From: RGIG4608 sp045631445
GTDB lineage: Bacteria; Bacillota; Clostridia; Oscillospirales; CAG-272
DNA length: 19,717 nt
Direction: 5' to 3'
NCBI GenBank assembly: GCA_045631445.1
Contig: JAZQUS010000017.1
Location: 1 to 19,717 of the forward strand
The notes below the pieces were generated by a model. It made no database searches and had not been told where the DNA came from. It saw only the letters and a list, made by a program, of their open reading frames with translations. This document shows, piece by piece, positions 1 through 6,484 of the stretch (position 1 is its first letter; each line of letters begins with the position of its first letter). Position numbers and translations under genes: made by a program.

Positions 1-424
1 ACCACTGGTTGTAGAGCTTGGGGAGGTCGCGATATGAGTGAATTACGTTTTTGAAATGCTCACAGAAAAGAGTTTCGGATGTAGGACGAACAACAAGTCT
101 TTCGGCAAGCTTGTTCTGACCACCGATAGTAACCCAAGCACATTCGGGAGCGAAGCCCTCAACGTGATCCTTTTCGCGCTGAAGAAGGGATTCAGGAATG
201 AACATGGGCATATAAACGTTCTCGTGACCGAGTTCTTTGAAACGAGCATCGAGAATTTTTTGAATATTTTCCCAAATTGCGTAGCCGTATGGACGGAAAA
301 TCATGCAACCCTTAACGCTTGAATAGTCCATAAGCTCTGCTTTTTTGCACACGTCTGTATACCACTGTGCAAAATCTACGTCCATAGACGTAATTTGTTC
401 AACTAATTTTTTGTCTTTTGCCAT
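1..424 (-). CDS. proS: Prolyl-tRNA synthetase, archaeal/eukaryote-like type, N-terminal part
   Basis: This enzyme charges tRNA-Pro with proline in the cytoplasm. About 141 codons are visible; the gene runs off the left edge. The protein begins MAKDKKLVEQITSMDVDFAQ and contains RPYGYAIWENIQ, PMFIPESLL, HVEGFAPECAWVT and VVRPTSETL, followed by SYRDLPKLYNQW just before motif 2. These are signatures of the class II synthetase core in the ProS form that lacks the bacterial editing insertion, a form known in many Clostridia. The start is the ATG at 424-422. Its ribosome binding site is weak: an AAGG sits about 17 bases upstream, inside a predicted leader stem. The gene is divergent from the glycosyltransferase at 604. 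Anticodon-binding and C-terminal domains lie outside the window, so completeness cannot be judged. Confidence 0.93.
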   Translation of the reverse strand, partial: MAKDKKLVEQITSMDVDFAQWYTDVCKKAELMDYSSVKGCMIFRPYGYAIWENIQKILDARFKELGHENVYMPMFIPESLLQREKDHVEGFAPECAWVTIGGQNKLAERLVVRPTSETLFCEHFKNVIHSYRDLPKLYNQW

Positions 425-434
425 TTTCTCAAAT

Positions 435-503
435 GTTTTGCCTTATGACCGCCATAAAGCAAGGAAGCCTTGGATTGAATTTACCGCTCGGGCATAACAA
501 AAC
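435..503 (-). promoter_or_regulatory. Structured 5' leader of proS
   Basis: About 130 bases separate the proS promoter from its start. On the minus strand GTTTTG (503-498) pairs with CAAAAC (440-435), and TTATG... (497-493) continues with CATAA (447-443), leaving a two-base GG bulge. Inside is a small hairpin, CAAGG/CCTTG (472-468 with 464-460). The AAGG that could act as ribosome binding site (444-441) lies in the outer stem, so sequestration is possible. I see no T-box sequence (TGGNACCGCG), so this is not an obvious T-box. The pairing is read directly; a regulatory role is inference. Confidence 0.35.
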
Positions 504-559
504 TCCCTGAAAAGAGGTAAAAAGTGAATAAAGCGCACAATTACCTATCATAATAATAA

Positions 560-588
560 ATAATAACACATTTTTCATATTTTGTCAA
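560..588 (-). promoter_or_regulatory. Sigma-A promoter of proS
   Basis: On the minus strand TTGACA (588-583) and TATTAT (565-560) are separated by exactly 17 bases. The start of transcription should lie near 553, giving a leader of about 130 bases. It is one of several almost perfect promoters in this window. Confidence 0.8.
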
Positions 589-603
589 CGGGAGAAACGT
601 TTT

Positions 604-1365
604 ATGTTAAAAAAATACGTTAATTTGTTTGGAATTTATATTGATGATATTCCTATTTCGCGTGCTTTGGGACTTGCAAGAGTAAGCTTGCATTCGGGTG
701 AGCAAAGGATATTTTTTACACCAAATCTTGAAATGCTCGAGGGCGCACGAAAAAATGAAGGGATAAGAGAAACCTTAAATTCCGCCTCGGTGCTGCTTCC
801 GGATGGGGTTGGAGTGCTTCTTGCTTCGCGCCTTACTGATACGCCAATCGCAAATAAGGTTGCAGGAATTGATTTTGGTGAAAAACTCATAGCTTTAGCT
901 GAGAAAGAAGAAAAAAGCGTGTTTTTGCTAGGTGGACGTCGGGGAGTCGCCAAAAAAGCTGCTAAAAACCTAATAAAAAAGTATCCGAATCTAAAAATTT
1001 GCGGTATTCATAATGGCTATTTTGAAAACGAAGATGAAATAGTTCGAAAAATTAACAACTCCGTCCCCGATGTACTAATTGTCTGTATGGGATTTCCAAT
1101 GCAGGAGAGCTTTGTTATAAAACACAAAAAAGATTTTGAAAATATAAAGGTTATCACCTGTCTTGGCGGCGCACTTGACGTTTGGTCAGGGAAGAAAGTG
1201 CGCGCACCCGAATTTTTGCAAAAAGTACATCTCGAATGGGCTTGGCGCACGGTAATTGAACCTAAACGCGTTCTGCGTTTAGCTAAATCCTTGCCCGTCC
1301 TTGCCTTTGCCCTTGGAAATAAATTTCAAAAATTAGTTAACAACAAAAGCATTAAAGTAAAATAG
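604..1365 (+). CDS. WecG/TagA/CpsF family glycosyltransferase
   Basis: Enzymes of this family (GT26) transfer a sugar such as N-acetylmannosamine to an undecaprenyl-linked precursor at the inner face of the membrane, in teichoic acid or polysaccharide synthesis. The 253-residue length is typical. Visible family motifs are TPNLEML (T39), LLPDGVGV (D67, at the position of the proposed catalytic base in TagA), VFLLGG (106-111), a YPNLKICG...NGYF block (127-140), GFPMQE (Q167) and, near the end, EWAWRTVIEPKRVLRL, the C-terminal segment linked to membrane association and activation in TagA. GGGAG at 590-594 supports the ATG at 604. No plus-strand promoter was clear. The gene stands alone: no other wall or capsule genes are in view, so the exact sugar is unknown. 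It ends with TAG, and repeat element A begins 30 bases later. Confidence 0.9.
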   Translation: MLKKYVNLFGIYIDDIPISRALGLARVSLHSGEQRIFFTPNLEMLEGARKNEGIRETLNSASVLLPDGVGVLLASRLTDTPIANKVAGIDFGEKLIALAEKEEKSVFLLGGRRGVAKKAAKNLIKKYPNLKICGIHNGYFENEDEIVRKINNSVPDVLIVCMGFPMQESFVIKHKKDFENIKVITCLGGALDVWSGKKVRAPEFLQKVHLEWAWRTVIEPKRVLRLAKSLPVLAFALGNKFQKLVNNKSIKVK

Positions 1366-1394
1366 CGCGCATATATTTGAATAGATTTTTATTT

Positions 1395-1798
1395 CAAATT
1401 TTGATTTATCGGGGAGTTACAAAGATAAAAAAAGGACGCTTTTTGAAAAAAGCTTGGCAAAAACTTTTATATGTGGGTAATAATTTAGACCGCGCAAATC
1501 GTGCGCCTGCACTTCTGACGCGCTTGGCGCAAATGTTTTCACCGCACAAGTGCGATAAAAACCACGCTTTGCTACTCTGCATATAGCCGTTTTGATAGCA
1601 AAATGGCTACGTTGGGCATTAGCAAATCACAGATTTTGCGAATGTATGAGCAAAATCGTTATGTGTTGTTTGGTTGCGCCAAACAACACGATTTGCGCGG
1701 ATTAATTTAATACCCACGATTAAAAGCTTTTTGCTTCTTTTTCTCGAAAAAGAAGATATCTTTTCTTAACTATCTTCTCTCCGCTAAATCCCAATTTG
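1395..1798 (+). repeat. Intergenic inverted-repeat element, copy A
   Basis: This fills most of the gap 1366-1817; I see no gene here. The left end (CAAATTTTGATTTATCGGGG) and the reverse complement of the right end (CAAATTGGGATTTAGCGGAG) agree at 18 of 22 positions counted to the following AG. Further in, 1473-1503 and 1687-1717 form 31-base inverted arms with 27 matching positions, including a 14-base perfect block (CCGCGCAAATCGTG). Local hairpins: CGCAC-AA-GTGCG (1543-1554), TAGCC...GGCTA (around 1583-1609), GATTTTGC/GCAAAATC (1632-1639 with 1650-1657), GTGTTGTTTGG/CCAAACAACAC (1663-1673 with 1679-1689) and CTTCTTTTT/AAAAAGAAG near 1734-1755. The right end stops 19 bases before the DUF4830 start codon, next to its AAGGAGG. 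A short open frame across it is broken in other copies and is not treated as a gene. Confidence 0.85.
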
Positions 1799-1817
1799 TT
1801 TAAGGAGGAATTAATAT

Positions 1818-2303
1818 ATGTTTATTTATTCAATGCATGCGAATACTATTAAATTTTTTGCAGTAATTTGCTTGGCGCTTACAGTGCTTATTGCGCTAAT
1901 TGCTTTTGTCCCAACTTATGTGACGGGTCAAGAAGCAACTCAAGTGGGGCTAAATGTTTCATACAATTATGAAAAAATCAAAAACAACGAGGACAGAATA
2001 AATTTCATAAAGCAATTTGGATGGGAGGTTGACGCGCAACCACTCAAGGAGCAAGAGGTGACAATTCCAAAGGAATTTGATAAGATTTTTGCCGCATATA
2101 ACGAAATTCAACGCAAGCAGGGGCTTGACTTGTCGTCATTTAAAAAGAAAAACGTGATGCGCTATACTTATACCGTAACAAATTATCCCGACTACGATGG
2201 TGAGGTTTATATTAATATTCTCGTTTATCGCAACAAGGTAATCGGCGGTGATGTTTGCTCTGCCGATGTCAATGGTTTTATACACGGATTTGAAAAGCAA
2301 TAA
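1818..2303 (+). CDS. DUF4830 domain-containing membrane-anchored protein
   Basis: This is a 161-residue protein of unknown function. An N-terminal hydrophobic segment (about residues 10-32) should act as membrane anchor or uncleaved signal, placing the rest outside the cell. The remainder matches what I recall of DUF4830 from Clostridia: an FIKQFGWEV segment, VTIPKEFDKIFAAYNEIQ, QGLDLSSFKKKNVMRYTYTV, and a C-terminal VYRNKVIGGDVCSAD followed by GFIHGF. AAGGAGG nine bases upstream supports the ATG at 1818; a second in-frame ATG at 1833 is less well placed. The gene is isolated between repeat elements A and B and has its own terminator directly after the stop. I saw no promoter outside element A, so transcription may start inside the element or read through from the glycosyltransferase gene. 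The family name is from memory. Confidence 0.78.
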   Translation: MFIYSMHANTIKFFAVICLALTVLIALIAFVPTYVTGQEATQVGLNVSYNYEKIKNNEDRINFIKQFGWEVDAQPLKEQEVTIPKEFDKIFAAYNEIQRKQGLDLSSFKKKNVMRYTYTVTNYPDYDGEVYINILVYRNKVIGGDVCSADVNGFIHGFEKQ

Positions 2304-2324
2304 AAGAGGGGTAACCCTTTTTTT
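2302..2324 (+). terminator. Intrinsic terminator after the DUF4830 gene
   Basis: AAAAGAGGG (2302-2310), loop GTAA and CCCTTTTTT (2315-2323) form a nine-pair stem with one G-U pair and a run of T. It overlaps the stop codon. Element B begins five bases later, so radA probably needs a promoter within or after element B. Confidence 0.7.
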
Positions 2325-2328
2325 GTTT

Positions 2329-2967
2329 CAAATTTTGATTTATCGAATAGTTAGTTAAGTAAAGATTTTCGCTTTTTTGAAAAAAAGCTCGCAAAAAGCT
2401 CTTATAAGTGGGTAATAATTTAGACCGCGCAAATCGTGCGCCTGCACTTCTGACGCGCTTGGCGCAAATGTTTTTCCGTTTGCAAACAAACGAAAAAACC
2501 ATGCTTTGCTACTCTGCATATAGCCGTTTTGATACCAAAATGGCTACGCACAAATCCGTAGGGGAGGGGTTTTCCCTCCCGCCAAAAATGAAATTAGTTT
2601 GAGTTCATAAGCGGGTGCACGGAGTGCCCCCCTACAAAATCGGCACATAACCGTTTTGATAGCAAAATGGCTACGTTTTGCAATAGCAAATTGGATTTTT
2701 TGAGGTGCCTGTTCTACACCGAGAAAAATCATTAGTTCTATAACAACACATACACAAACCGTGTTTTTGCTCGCAAAATGATGTCGTTTAGACATCAAAC
2801 GGTTTGTTTGCCTCGCCAGTTGTTTTTTATTTACTATTATTTTTTACGCGAGGCGTGGCACAATTTGCGCGACTTCAATTAATCCCCAACATTTAAAAGT
2901 TTTGCGGAGCTTTTTCAAAAGCGACCCATTTTTTACTTTGTAACTTCTCACCGATAAATCCCAATTT
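2329..2967 (+). repeat. Intergenic inverted-repeat element, copy B (largest copy)
   Basis: This fills the gap 2304-2990; no gene is seen. The TTTT-type end starts at 2329 and the GGG-type end finishes at 2967, 23 bases before the radA start codon. The core shares long blocks with copy A, such as the stretch 2413-2470. Hairpins include CGTTTG/CAAACG (2477-2482 with 2487-2492), GATTTTT with inner GGTG/CACC (2694-2730), CAAACCG/CGGTTTG (2755-2761 with 2800-2806), TGATGTC/GACATCA (2779-2785 with 2791-2797) and GCCTCGC/GCGAGGC near 2810-2854. Compared with A and C, the subterminal modules are exchanged: GTTACAAAG sits at the right end and AGTTAAG at the left. A second repeat is nested at about 2549-2645. 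TTGCCT with TACTAT 18 bases on, near 2809-2838, is a weak promoter candidate for radA. Confidence 0.85.
2517..2675 (+). repeat. Nested palindromic repeat flanked by a duplicated 30-base hairpin
   Basis: Inside copy B, the hairpin unit with core CCGTTTTGATA.CAAAATGG occurs twice, at 2517-2548 and 2646-2675; copies A, C and D have it once. Between the two lies a segment bounded by GTAGGGG (2558-2564) and CCCCTAC (2629-2635), with an inner GGGAGGG/CCCTCCC hairpin around 2562-2580 and a GCGGG...GCCC block near 2611-2630. This looks like a second, unrelated palindromic repeat carried by this copy of the element, with the flanking unit duplicated. Confidence 0.65.
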
Positions 2968-2990
2968 ACAACAAAAGGACGGAAAAACAA

Positions 2991-4376
2991 ATGAAAGGTT
3001 TAAAAACTGTTTATATATGCTCGGAATGTGGTTGCGTTTCACCGAAGTGGCTTGGAAAATGCAATCAGTGTGGCGCGTGGAATTCTCTTGTTGAGGACGT
3101 AATTTCTACCGCCCCCGAAAAGCCGAGCGAAATCAAGCACAAAACATTGACAAGCGGACGTGACAACATTGCTCTCCGCTTTGAAGAAACGGAACTTCCC
3201 GACTACATAAGAAGCAACACTCGTCTTAATGAGCTTGACAGAGTTCTCGGTGGCGGTCTTGTGCACGGTTCTGTTGTTCTTCTTTCGGGTGAGCCCGGTA
3301 TTGGTAAATCCACCTTGCTTATGCAGATTTCCGATGCTCTCGGTGAGCACAAAAAAGTGCTTTACATCTCAGGTGAGGAATCCACGGGTCAGCTCAAGCT
3401 CCGTGCAAAAAGACTTGGAATCCTTGGCAAAAATCTCTATATTTTGACCGAAACCGAGCTTGAAAAGACTCTTGCTCAAGTTGAAAAGGTTAAACCCGAT
3501 GTAATCATCGTCGACTCAATTCAAACGATGTATTCTGACAAAATTTCAAGTGCACCCGGCACTATTACACAAATTAAAGAATGTACTCTTGCGTTCATAA
3601 CAAAGGCGAAAAACGATGGTATTTCCGTCATTTTAGTCGGTCACGTCAACAAGGAAGGCTCTATCGCAGGACCGAAAATTCTTGAGCATATGGTTGATGC
3701 CGTTCTCTATTTTGAGGGTGATCGTCAGCATTCATACAGAATAATCCGCGCGATGAAAAACCGTTACGGCTCGACCAACGAAATTGGCGTTTTTGAAATG
3801 GGTGATGCAGGTCTTATTGAGGTTTGCAATCCATCGGAAATGCTTCTTGCAGACCGCCCGAAGAACGCATCGGGCAACTGCGCACTCTGCACTATTGAGG
3901 GCACGCGTCCTCTTATCGCAGAGGTTCAGGCACTCGTTTCGCCAACCGCCTTCCCCGTTCCGCGCAGAACTTCAAACGGAATTGACTATAACCGCTTAAA
4001 TCTCATTTTAGCGGTACTTGAAAAGCGCCTTAATATGCGTTTCTCGGCAAATGATGCCTATATAAACGTTATTGGCGGTCTTCGTATAGACGAGCCTGCA
4101 AGCGACCTTGCGGTTGCTATGGCACTCATTTCCTCTCTCCGTGACAAATTAGTTCCCGATGACCTCATCGCAATTGGTGAGCTTGGGCTTTCAGGTGAGG
4201 TAAGGGCTGTTTCCAATCTCGAACAACGCGTCAAGGAAGCCGCACGCCTTGGCTTTACTAAGGCAATCGTTCCCTATCGCAACCTCGAAAAACGCAAAAT
4301 CGATTGCGGAATTGAGCTTATCGGAGTAAAGTCAATTTACGATACGTTGAAGCTTTTGTGTGAGCCGAAAAAATAA
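2991..4376 (+). CDS. radA: DNA repair protein RadA (Sms)
   Basis: RadA is a RecA-like ATPase that helps process recombination intermediates and drives branch migration. The 461 residues cover the full family architecture: an N-terminal C4 zinc finger (C10, C13, C24, C27), a RecA-like domain with Walker A GEPGIGKST (100-108) and Walker B-type VIIVDSIQ near 175, the RadA signature KNRYG (256-260), and a C-terminal Lon-protease-like domain (about 280-461; NVIGGLRIDEPASDLAVAMA and AIGELGLSGEVR). The ATG at 2991 follows AAAGGACGG. Element B lies immediately upstream, so the usual neighbour disA is not in view and the promoter is unclear. Downstream, a strong promoter begins only five bases after the stop, with no room for a terminator between them. 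Confidence 0.96.
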   Translation: MKGLKTVYICSECGCVSPKWLGKCNQCGAWNSLVEDVISTAPEKPSEIKHKTLTSGRDNIALRFEETELPDYIRSNTRLNELDRVLGGGLVHGSVVLLSGEPGIGKSTLLMQISDALGEHKKVLYISGEESTGQLKLRAKRLGILGKNLYILTETELEKTLAQVEKVKPDVIIVDSIQTMYSDKISSAPGTITQIKECTLAFITKAKNDGISVILVGHVNKEGSIAGPKILEHMVDAVLYFEGDRQHSYRIIRAMKNRYGSTNEIGVFEMGDAGLIEVCNPSEMLLADRPKNASGNCALCTIEGTRPLIAEVQALVSPTAFPVPRRTSNGIDYNRLNLILAVLEKRLNMRFSANDAYINVIGGLRIDEPASDLAVAMALISSLRDKLVPDDLIAIGELGLSGEVRAVSNLEQRVKEAARLGFTKAIVPYRNLEKRKIDCGIELIGVKSIYDTLKLLCEPKK

Positions 4377-4380
4377 TATA

Positions 4381-4409
4381 TTGACAACAATATATTATCG
4401 TGTTATAAT
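4381..4409 (+). promoter_or_regulatory. Perfect-consensus sigma-A promoter
   Basis: TTGACA (4381-4386), 17 bases, TATAAT (4404-4409): all twelve hexamer positions match consensus. It starts five bases after the radA stop codon. Transcription should begin near 4416, about 100 bases ahead of the next start codon. Confidence 0.9.
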
Positions 4410-4438
4410 TATAATAGAGTATTGGGAGACACAAAAAA

Positions 4439-4494
4439 GTGCCCAAACAAGCAACGCAGAGTTGGGCATTTAAGTGCCTTGCTCTGCGGTTTTT
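4439..4494 (+). promoter_or_regulatory. Pseudoknot/terminator-like leader or short non-coding RNA
   Basis: Two alternative pairings overlap. GTGCCCAA (4439-4446) can pair with TTGGGCAT (4462-4469) over eight positions. CGCAGAG (4455-4461), in the loop of that stem, can pair with CTCTGCG (4482-4488), enclosing GGCA/TGCC (4465-4468 with 4474-4477) and followed by five T (4490-4494). The second fold looks like an intrinsic terminator; the first competes with it by taking GGGCA, or forms a pseudoknot with it. Together with the promoter this gives either an attenuated leader for the gene at 4518 or a stand-alone RNA of about 80 bases. I recognise no known riboswitch class. Confidence 0.5.
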
Positions 4495-4517
4495 ATTATA
4501 CATTTGGGAGGTATTCA

Positions 4518-5219
4518 ATGAAAAAAATTATTATAATAACAATAGCATTTATATTGATATGTATTACACCTTTACTTATATATCATTTTTCCACATTACC
4601 CCCAAAGGAAACGAACGGAACTATAGTTGGGGAGGTTTTTGTTATTTACAACGGAAGATATCTTTATCTAAAGCCAATGGAAGATCAAGATGTAAAGTAT
4701 CTTATAAAAATAGAAATAACCGACGAAACCTTGTTTGCTTCGCAATCCTCAACCGCAAGCTCGGAGGAAATACCGGAACTTGCCGTGGGGAAAATAATTG
4801 AGGTGGATTATACCTATAAACGCGATACAGTAGAAATAAGGGCTAATAGCATAAAAGAGGCTTCTGCGGGTCAAGGTGATAAATGGCCCGAGGTTACATT
4901 AAAAGAAGATTACTTATCGGGTCATTACGATATAGGTATGCTAACATCGGGAAATGTTGTATACGTTACAAAGCTCACATCTCCGACAGAGGGATATTTA
5001 GTGTATATTGATGATAACTATACACAATATTCGGGTAGATTATACGGATACTTCTTAGAAAAAAACAATAAGTTTCTACAAGAAGATCTAAGGCAGCTTC
5101 TCGAGCAAGAGGCCACCGGTTATGCGGTCAATGTAAGGGAGCTGGATATGTTAGTCTTTTCGTGTGATTTACCGACACTTATTACCGGCACCCATTGGAT
5201 AGAATTGACAGAAGAATAG
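4518..5219 (+). CDS. Membrane-anchored protein of unknown function
   Basis: I do not recognise this 233-residue protein. It starts MKKIIIITIAFILICITPLL, a lysine pair plus a hydrophobic stretch to about residue 22, so it is exported and probably anchored; no convincing lipobox is present. The outside part is rich in beta-type segments: IVGEVFVIYNGRYLYLKP, LAVGKIIEVDYTYKRDTVEI, and a second half with GNVVYVTKLTSPTEGYLVYI. The first half, with an 'export value plus defined limits' character, resembles small OB-like domains of Firmicutes lipoproteins, but this is only an impression. GGGAGG (4506-4511) fixes the ATG at 4518; an upstream TTG at 4422 lies in the leader and lacks a site. It is transcribed from the promoter at 4381 and closed by a strong hairpin at 5231-5261. 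Confidence 0.8.
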   Translation: MKKIIIITIAFILICITPLLIYHFSTLPPKETNGTIVGEVFVIYNGRYLYLKPMEDQDVKYLIKIEITDETLFASQSSTASSEEIPELAVGKIIEVDYTYKRDTVEIRANSIKEASAGQGDKWPEVTLKEDYLSGHYDIGMLTSGNVVYVTKLTSPTEGYLVYIDDNYTQYSGRLYGYFLEKNNKFLQEDLRQLLEQEATGYAVNVRELDMLVFSCDLPTLITGTHWIELTEE

Positions 5220-5230
5220 ATTTGATGCGT

Positions 5231-5261
5231 CTATCCCCTCGATCTTGAGTCGAGGGGATAG
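5231..5261 (+). terminator. Strong 12-pair hairpin after the 4518 gene
   Basis: CTATCCCCTCGA (5231-5242) and TCGAGGGGATAG (5250-5261) pair perfectly across a seven-base loop. What follows is AT-rich but has no long T run, so it may be a weak terminator or an mRNA 3' end stabiliser. It separates this gene from the ribosomal operon. Confidence 0.6.
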
Positions 5262-5301
5262 GTTAAATATATTATTATAGAAACAAATTTCAAAAAAGCC
5301 C

Positions 5302-5330
5302 TTGACAAAGTATTGCGTTTGTGATAAAAT
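5302..5330 (+). promoter_or_regulatory. Promoter of the rpmG-secE-nusG-rplK-rplA-secG operon
   Basis: TTGACA (5302-5307), 17 bases, TAAAAT (5325-5330). Expected start near 5337, leaving a leader of about 130 bases before rpmG. It is the only clear promoter before the terminator at 8001, so the six genes are probably co-transcribed. Confidence 0.85.
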
Positions 5331-5334
5331 AGCA

Positions 5335-5436
5335 GTACCTCTGCGAATGGGCTTTTTTGTTATGCCTGTTTTCGCGCCGTCCTTTAGGACTTGGCATAAT
5401 ACCATCTCAGAGGGAGGTACACTGACCGAAAAGGTC
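5335..5436 (+). promoter_or_regulatory. Structured leader of the rpmG operon
   Basis: CCTCTG (5338-5343) pairs with CAGAGG (5408-5413), and GTACCTC (5335-5341) could instead pair with GAGGTAC (5414-5420). Inside, TTATGCC (5360-5366) pairs with GGCATAA (5393-5399), and GTCC/GGAC (5379-5382 with 5387-5390) forms a further hairpin. A small TGACC/GGTCA hairpin follows at 5423-5437. The two registers of the outer stem suggest switching. No tRNA features are present. I do not recognise the class; autoregulation of a ribosomal protein operon is the obvious guess. Confidence 0.4.
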
Positions 5437-5466
5437 AAAAAAATTTTAATGGGAGGTGCCGAAAAA

Positions 5467-5628
5467 ATGGCTAATGATGCAAGAGTCAAAATTACTCTCG
5501 TTTGTACAGAATGCAAGCAGAGAAATTATGAATCAAAGAAAAACAAGAAGAATGACCCCGACAGACTTGAAATGAACAAGTACTGCAAATTCTGCCGCAA
5601 GCACACTCTTCACAAAGAATCTAAGTAA
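5467..5628 (+). CDS. rpmG: 50S ribosomal protein L33
   Basis: L33 is a small protein of the large ribosomal subunit near the E site. The 53-residue sequence starts MANDARVKITLVCTECKQRN and keeps both cysteine pairs (C13/C16 and C40/C43), so it is the zinc-binding form. The start is chosen from GGGAGGTG at 5451-5458, eight bases upstream of ATG 5467; the open frame extends further upstream but only through the leader. It is the first gene of the operon, 17 bases ahead of secE, the usual order in Firmicutes. The tRNA-Trp that often lies between rpmG and secE is absent. Confidence 0.95.
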   Translation: MANDARVKITLVCTECKQRNYESKKNKKNDPDRLEMNKYCKFCRKHTLHKESK

Positions 5629-5645
5629 TTGTAAAGGAGATTATT

Positions 5646-5912
5646 ATGGCAGATTTGGAAAACAAAAAAGCGAATAACCCCGAAACAAAAAAAGTGAAGA
5701 AAAAAAGCGACAAGCCTTCTCTTTGGAGCAGAATCAAATCCTTCGCAAGAAGCATTAAGAGTGAGGCAAAGAAAATTTCTTGGTCCCCTTGGACAGACGT
5801 ACGCAAAAACACATTCGTTGTAGTTGTTGTTATTGTTGTTTGCGGTGTTGCTTTGGCAATCGTTGACTACGTATTTTTGCAGGGAATCACAGCGCTTGGT
5901 AATCTCTTCTAA
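5646..5912 (+). CDS. secE: Preprotein translocase subunit SecE
   Basis: SecE clamps SecY in the Sec translocation channel of the cytoplasmic membrane. The 88 residues have a charged N-terminal region (about 1-35), the conserved cytoplasmic amphipathic part ending KKISWSPWTDVRKNT, and one membrane segment (about 57-80, VVVVVIVVCGVALAIV), as in the single-spanning Gram-positive form. AAAGGAGA at 5633-5640 supports the ATG. It is placed directly before nusG (16 bases), a nearly universal pairing. Confidence 0.96.
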   Translation: MADLENKKANNPETKKVKKKSDKPSLWSRIKSFARSIKSEAKKISWSPWTDVRKNTFVVVVVIVVCGVALAIVDYVFLQGITALGNLF

Positions 5913-5928
5913 TTAGAAGGAGAACGAA

Positions 5929-6468
5929 ATGAGCGATATTAACGAAATGAATGTCGGACCGAGATGGTATGTGGCGCACACCTACTCAGGTTATGAAAAC
6001 AAGGTAAAAACAAGCCTTGAAAAAATTGTTGAAAACCGTGGCCTTGAAAATCTGATCTACGACATTAAAATCCCCGTTCAGATTATTATCGAGAAGAAAG
6101 GCGACCAGGAAATCGAGGTTGAGGAAAAGCTCTTCCCCGGTTACGTTTATATCAAAATGGCTATGAACGATGAAAGCTGGCACGCAGTTCGCGGAATTAC
6201 GGGCGTTACGGGCTTTGTTGGCCCAGGATCTCGTCCATCCCCTCTTTCAGATGAGGAGGTAGCCGCACTTAACATCGAAGAAAAGAAGATTAAGCTTAGC
6301 TACACCGTTGGAGACAGCGTTGTTGTTATTGGCGGTCTTTTCGATGGCTACACAGGAACAGTTCAGTCAATTTCCGACGATTCAAACAAAGTTACTGTCC
6401 TTGTTAACAGAGGACGCAGAGACATGCCCGTTGAGCTTGATTCGGGTATGATCAAACTCAAAGACTAA
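5929..6468 (+). CDS. nusG: Transcription termination/antitermination factor NusG
   Basis: NusG binds RNA polymerase and modulates pausing and termination, and links transcription to translation. The 179-residue length is normal. The N-terminal NGN domain covers about residues 10-115 (PRWYVAHTYSGYENKVKTSL; KLFPGYVYIKM; VRGITGVTGFVG), and the KOW domain about 125-175 (VGDSVVVIGGLFDGYTGTVQ). AGAAGGAG precedes the ATG at 5929. It lies between secE and rplK as in most bacteria. Confidence 0.97.
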   Translation: MSDINEMNVGPRWYVAHTYSGYENKVKTSLEKIVENRGLENLIYDIKIPVQIIIEKKGDQEIEVEEKLFPGYVYIKMAMNDESWHAVRGITGVTGFVGPGSRPSPLSDEEVAALNIEEKKIKLSYTVGDSVVVIGGLFDGYTGTVQSISDDSNKVTVLVNRGRRDMPVELDSGMIKLKD

Positions 6469-6484
6469 TCAAGCATTTTTATGT

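Noticed and set aside
425..560. T-box riboswitch upstream of proS
   Set aside because: No TGGNACCGCG-like antiterminator sequence and no leader terminator were seen.
1377..1586. Short open frame in element A, with a similar peptide (NNLDRANRAPALLTRLAQMF) in element B at 2408-2602
   Set aside because: The shared part follows from nucleotide conservation of the repeat. The frames diverge after it through an insertion/deletion, copy C reads differently, and no ribosome binding site is present.
1395..1798. CRISPR array or tandem repeat in the repeat-rich gaps
   Set aside because: There are no regularly spaced direct repeats; similarity is between dispersed copies and between inverted arms.
2278..2502. 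Minus-strand frame in copy B with a near-identical start (MVFSFVCKRKNICAKRV) to one at 19616 in copy D
   Set aside because: It is the reverse strand of the same repeat module, without a ribosome binding site, and runs into unrelated sequence at its end.
4422..4517. TTG-started extension of the 4518 gene
   Set aside because: It would run through the leader hairpins, has no ribosome binding site, and would place 32 residues before an evident signal/anchor sequence.
5335..5645. A tRNA gene, often found around rpmG-secE in Firmicutes
   Set aside because: No GGTTCGAATCC-type T arm or cloverleaf pairing could be found; the structure is a different leader.
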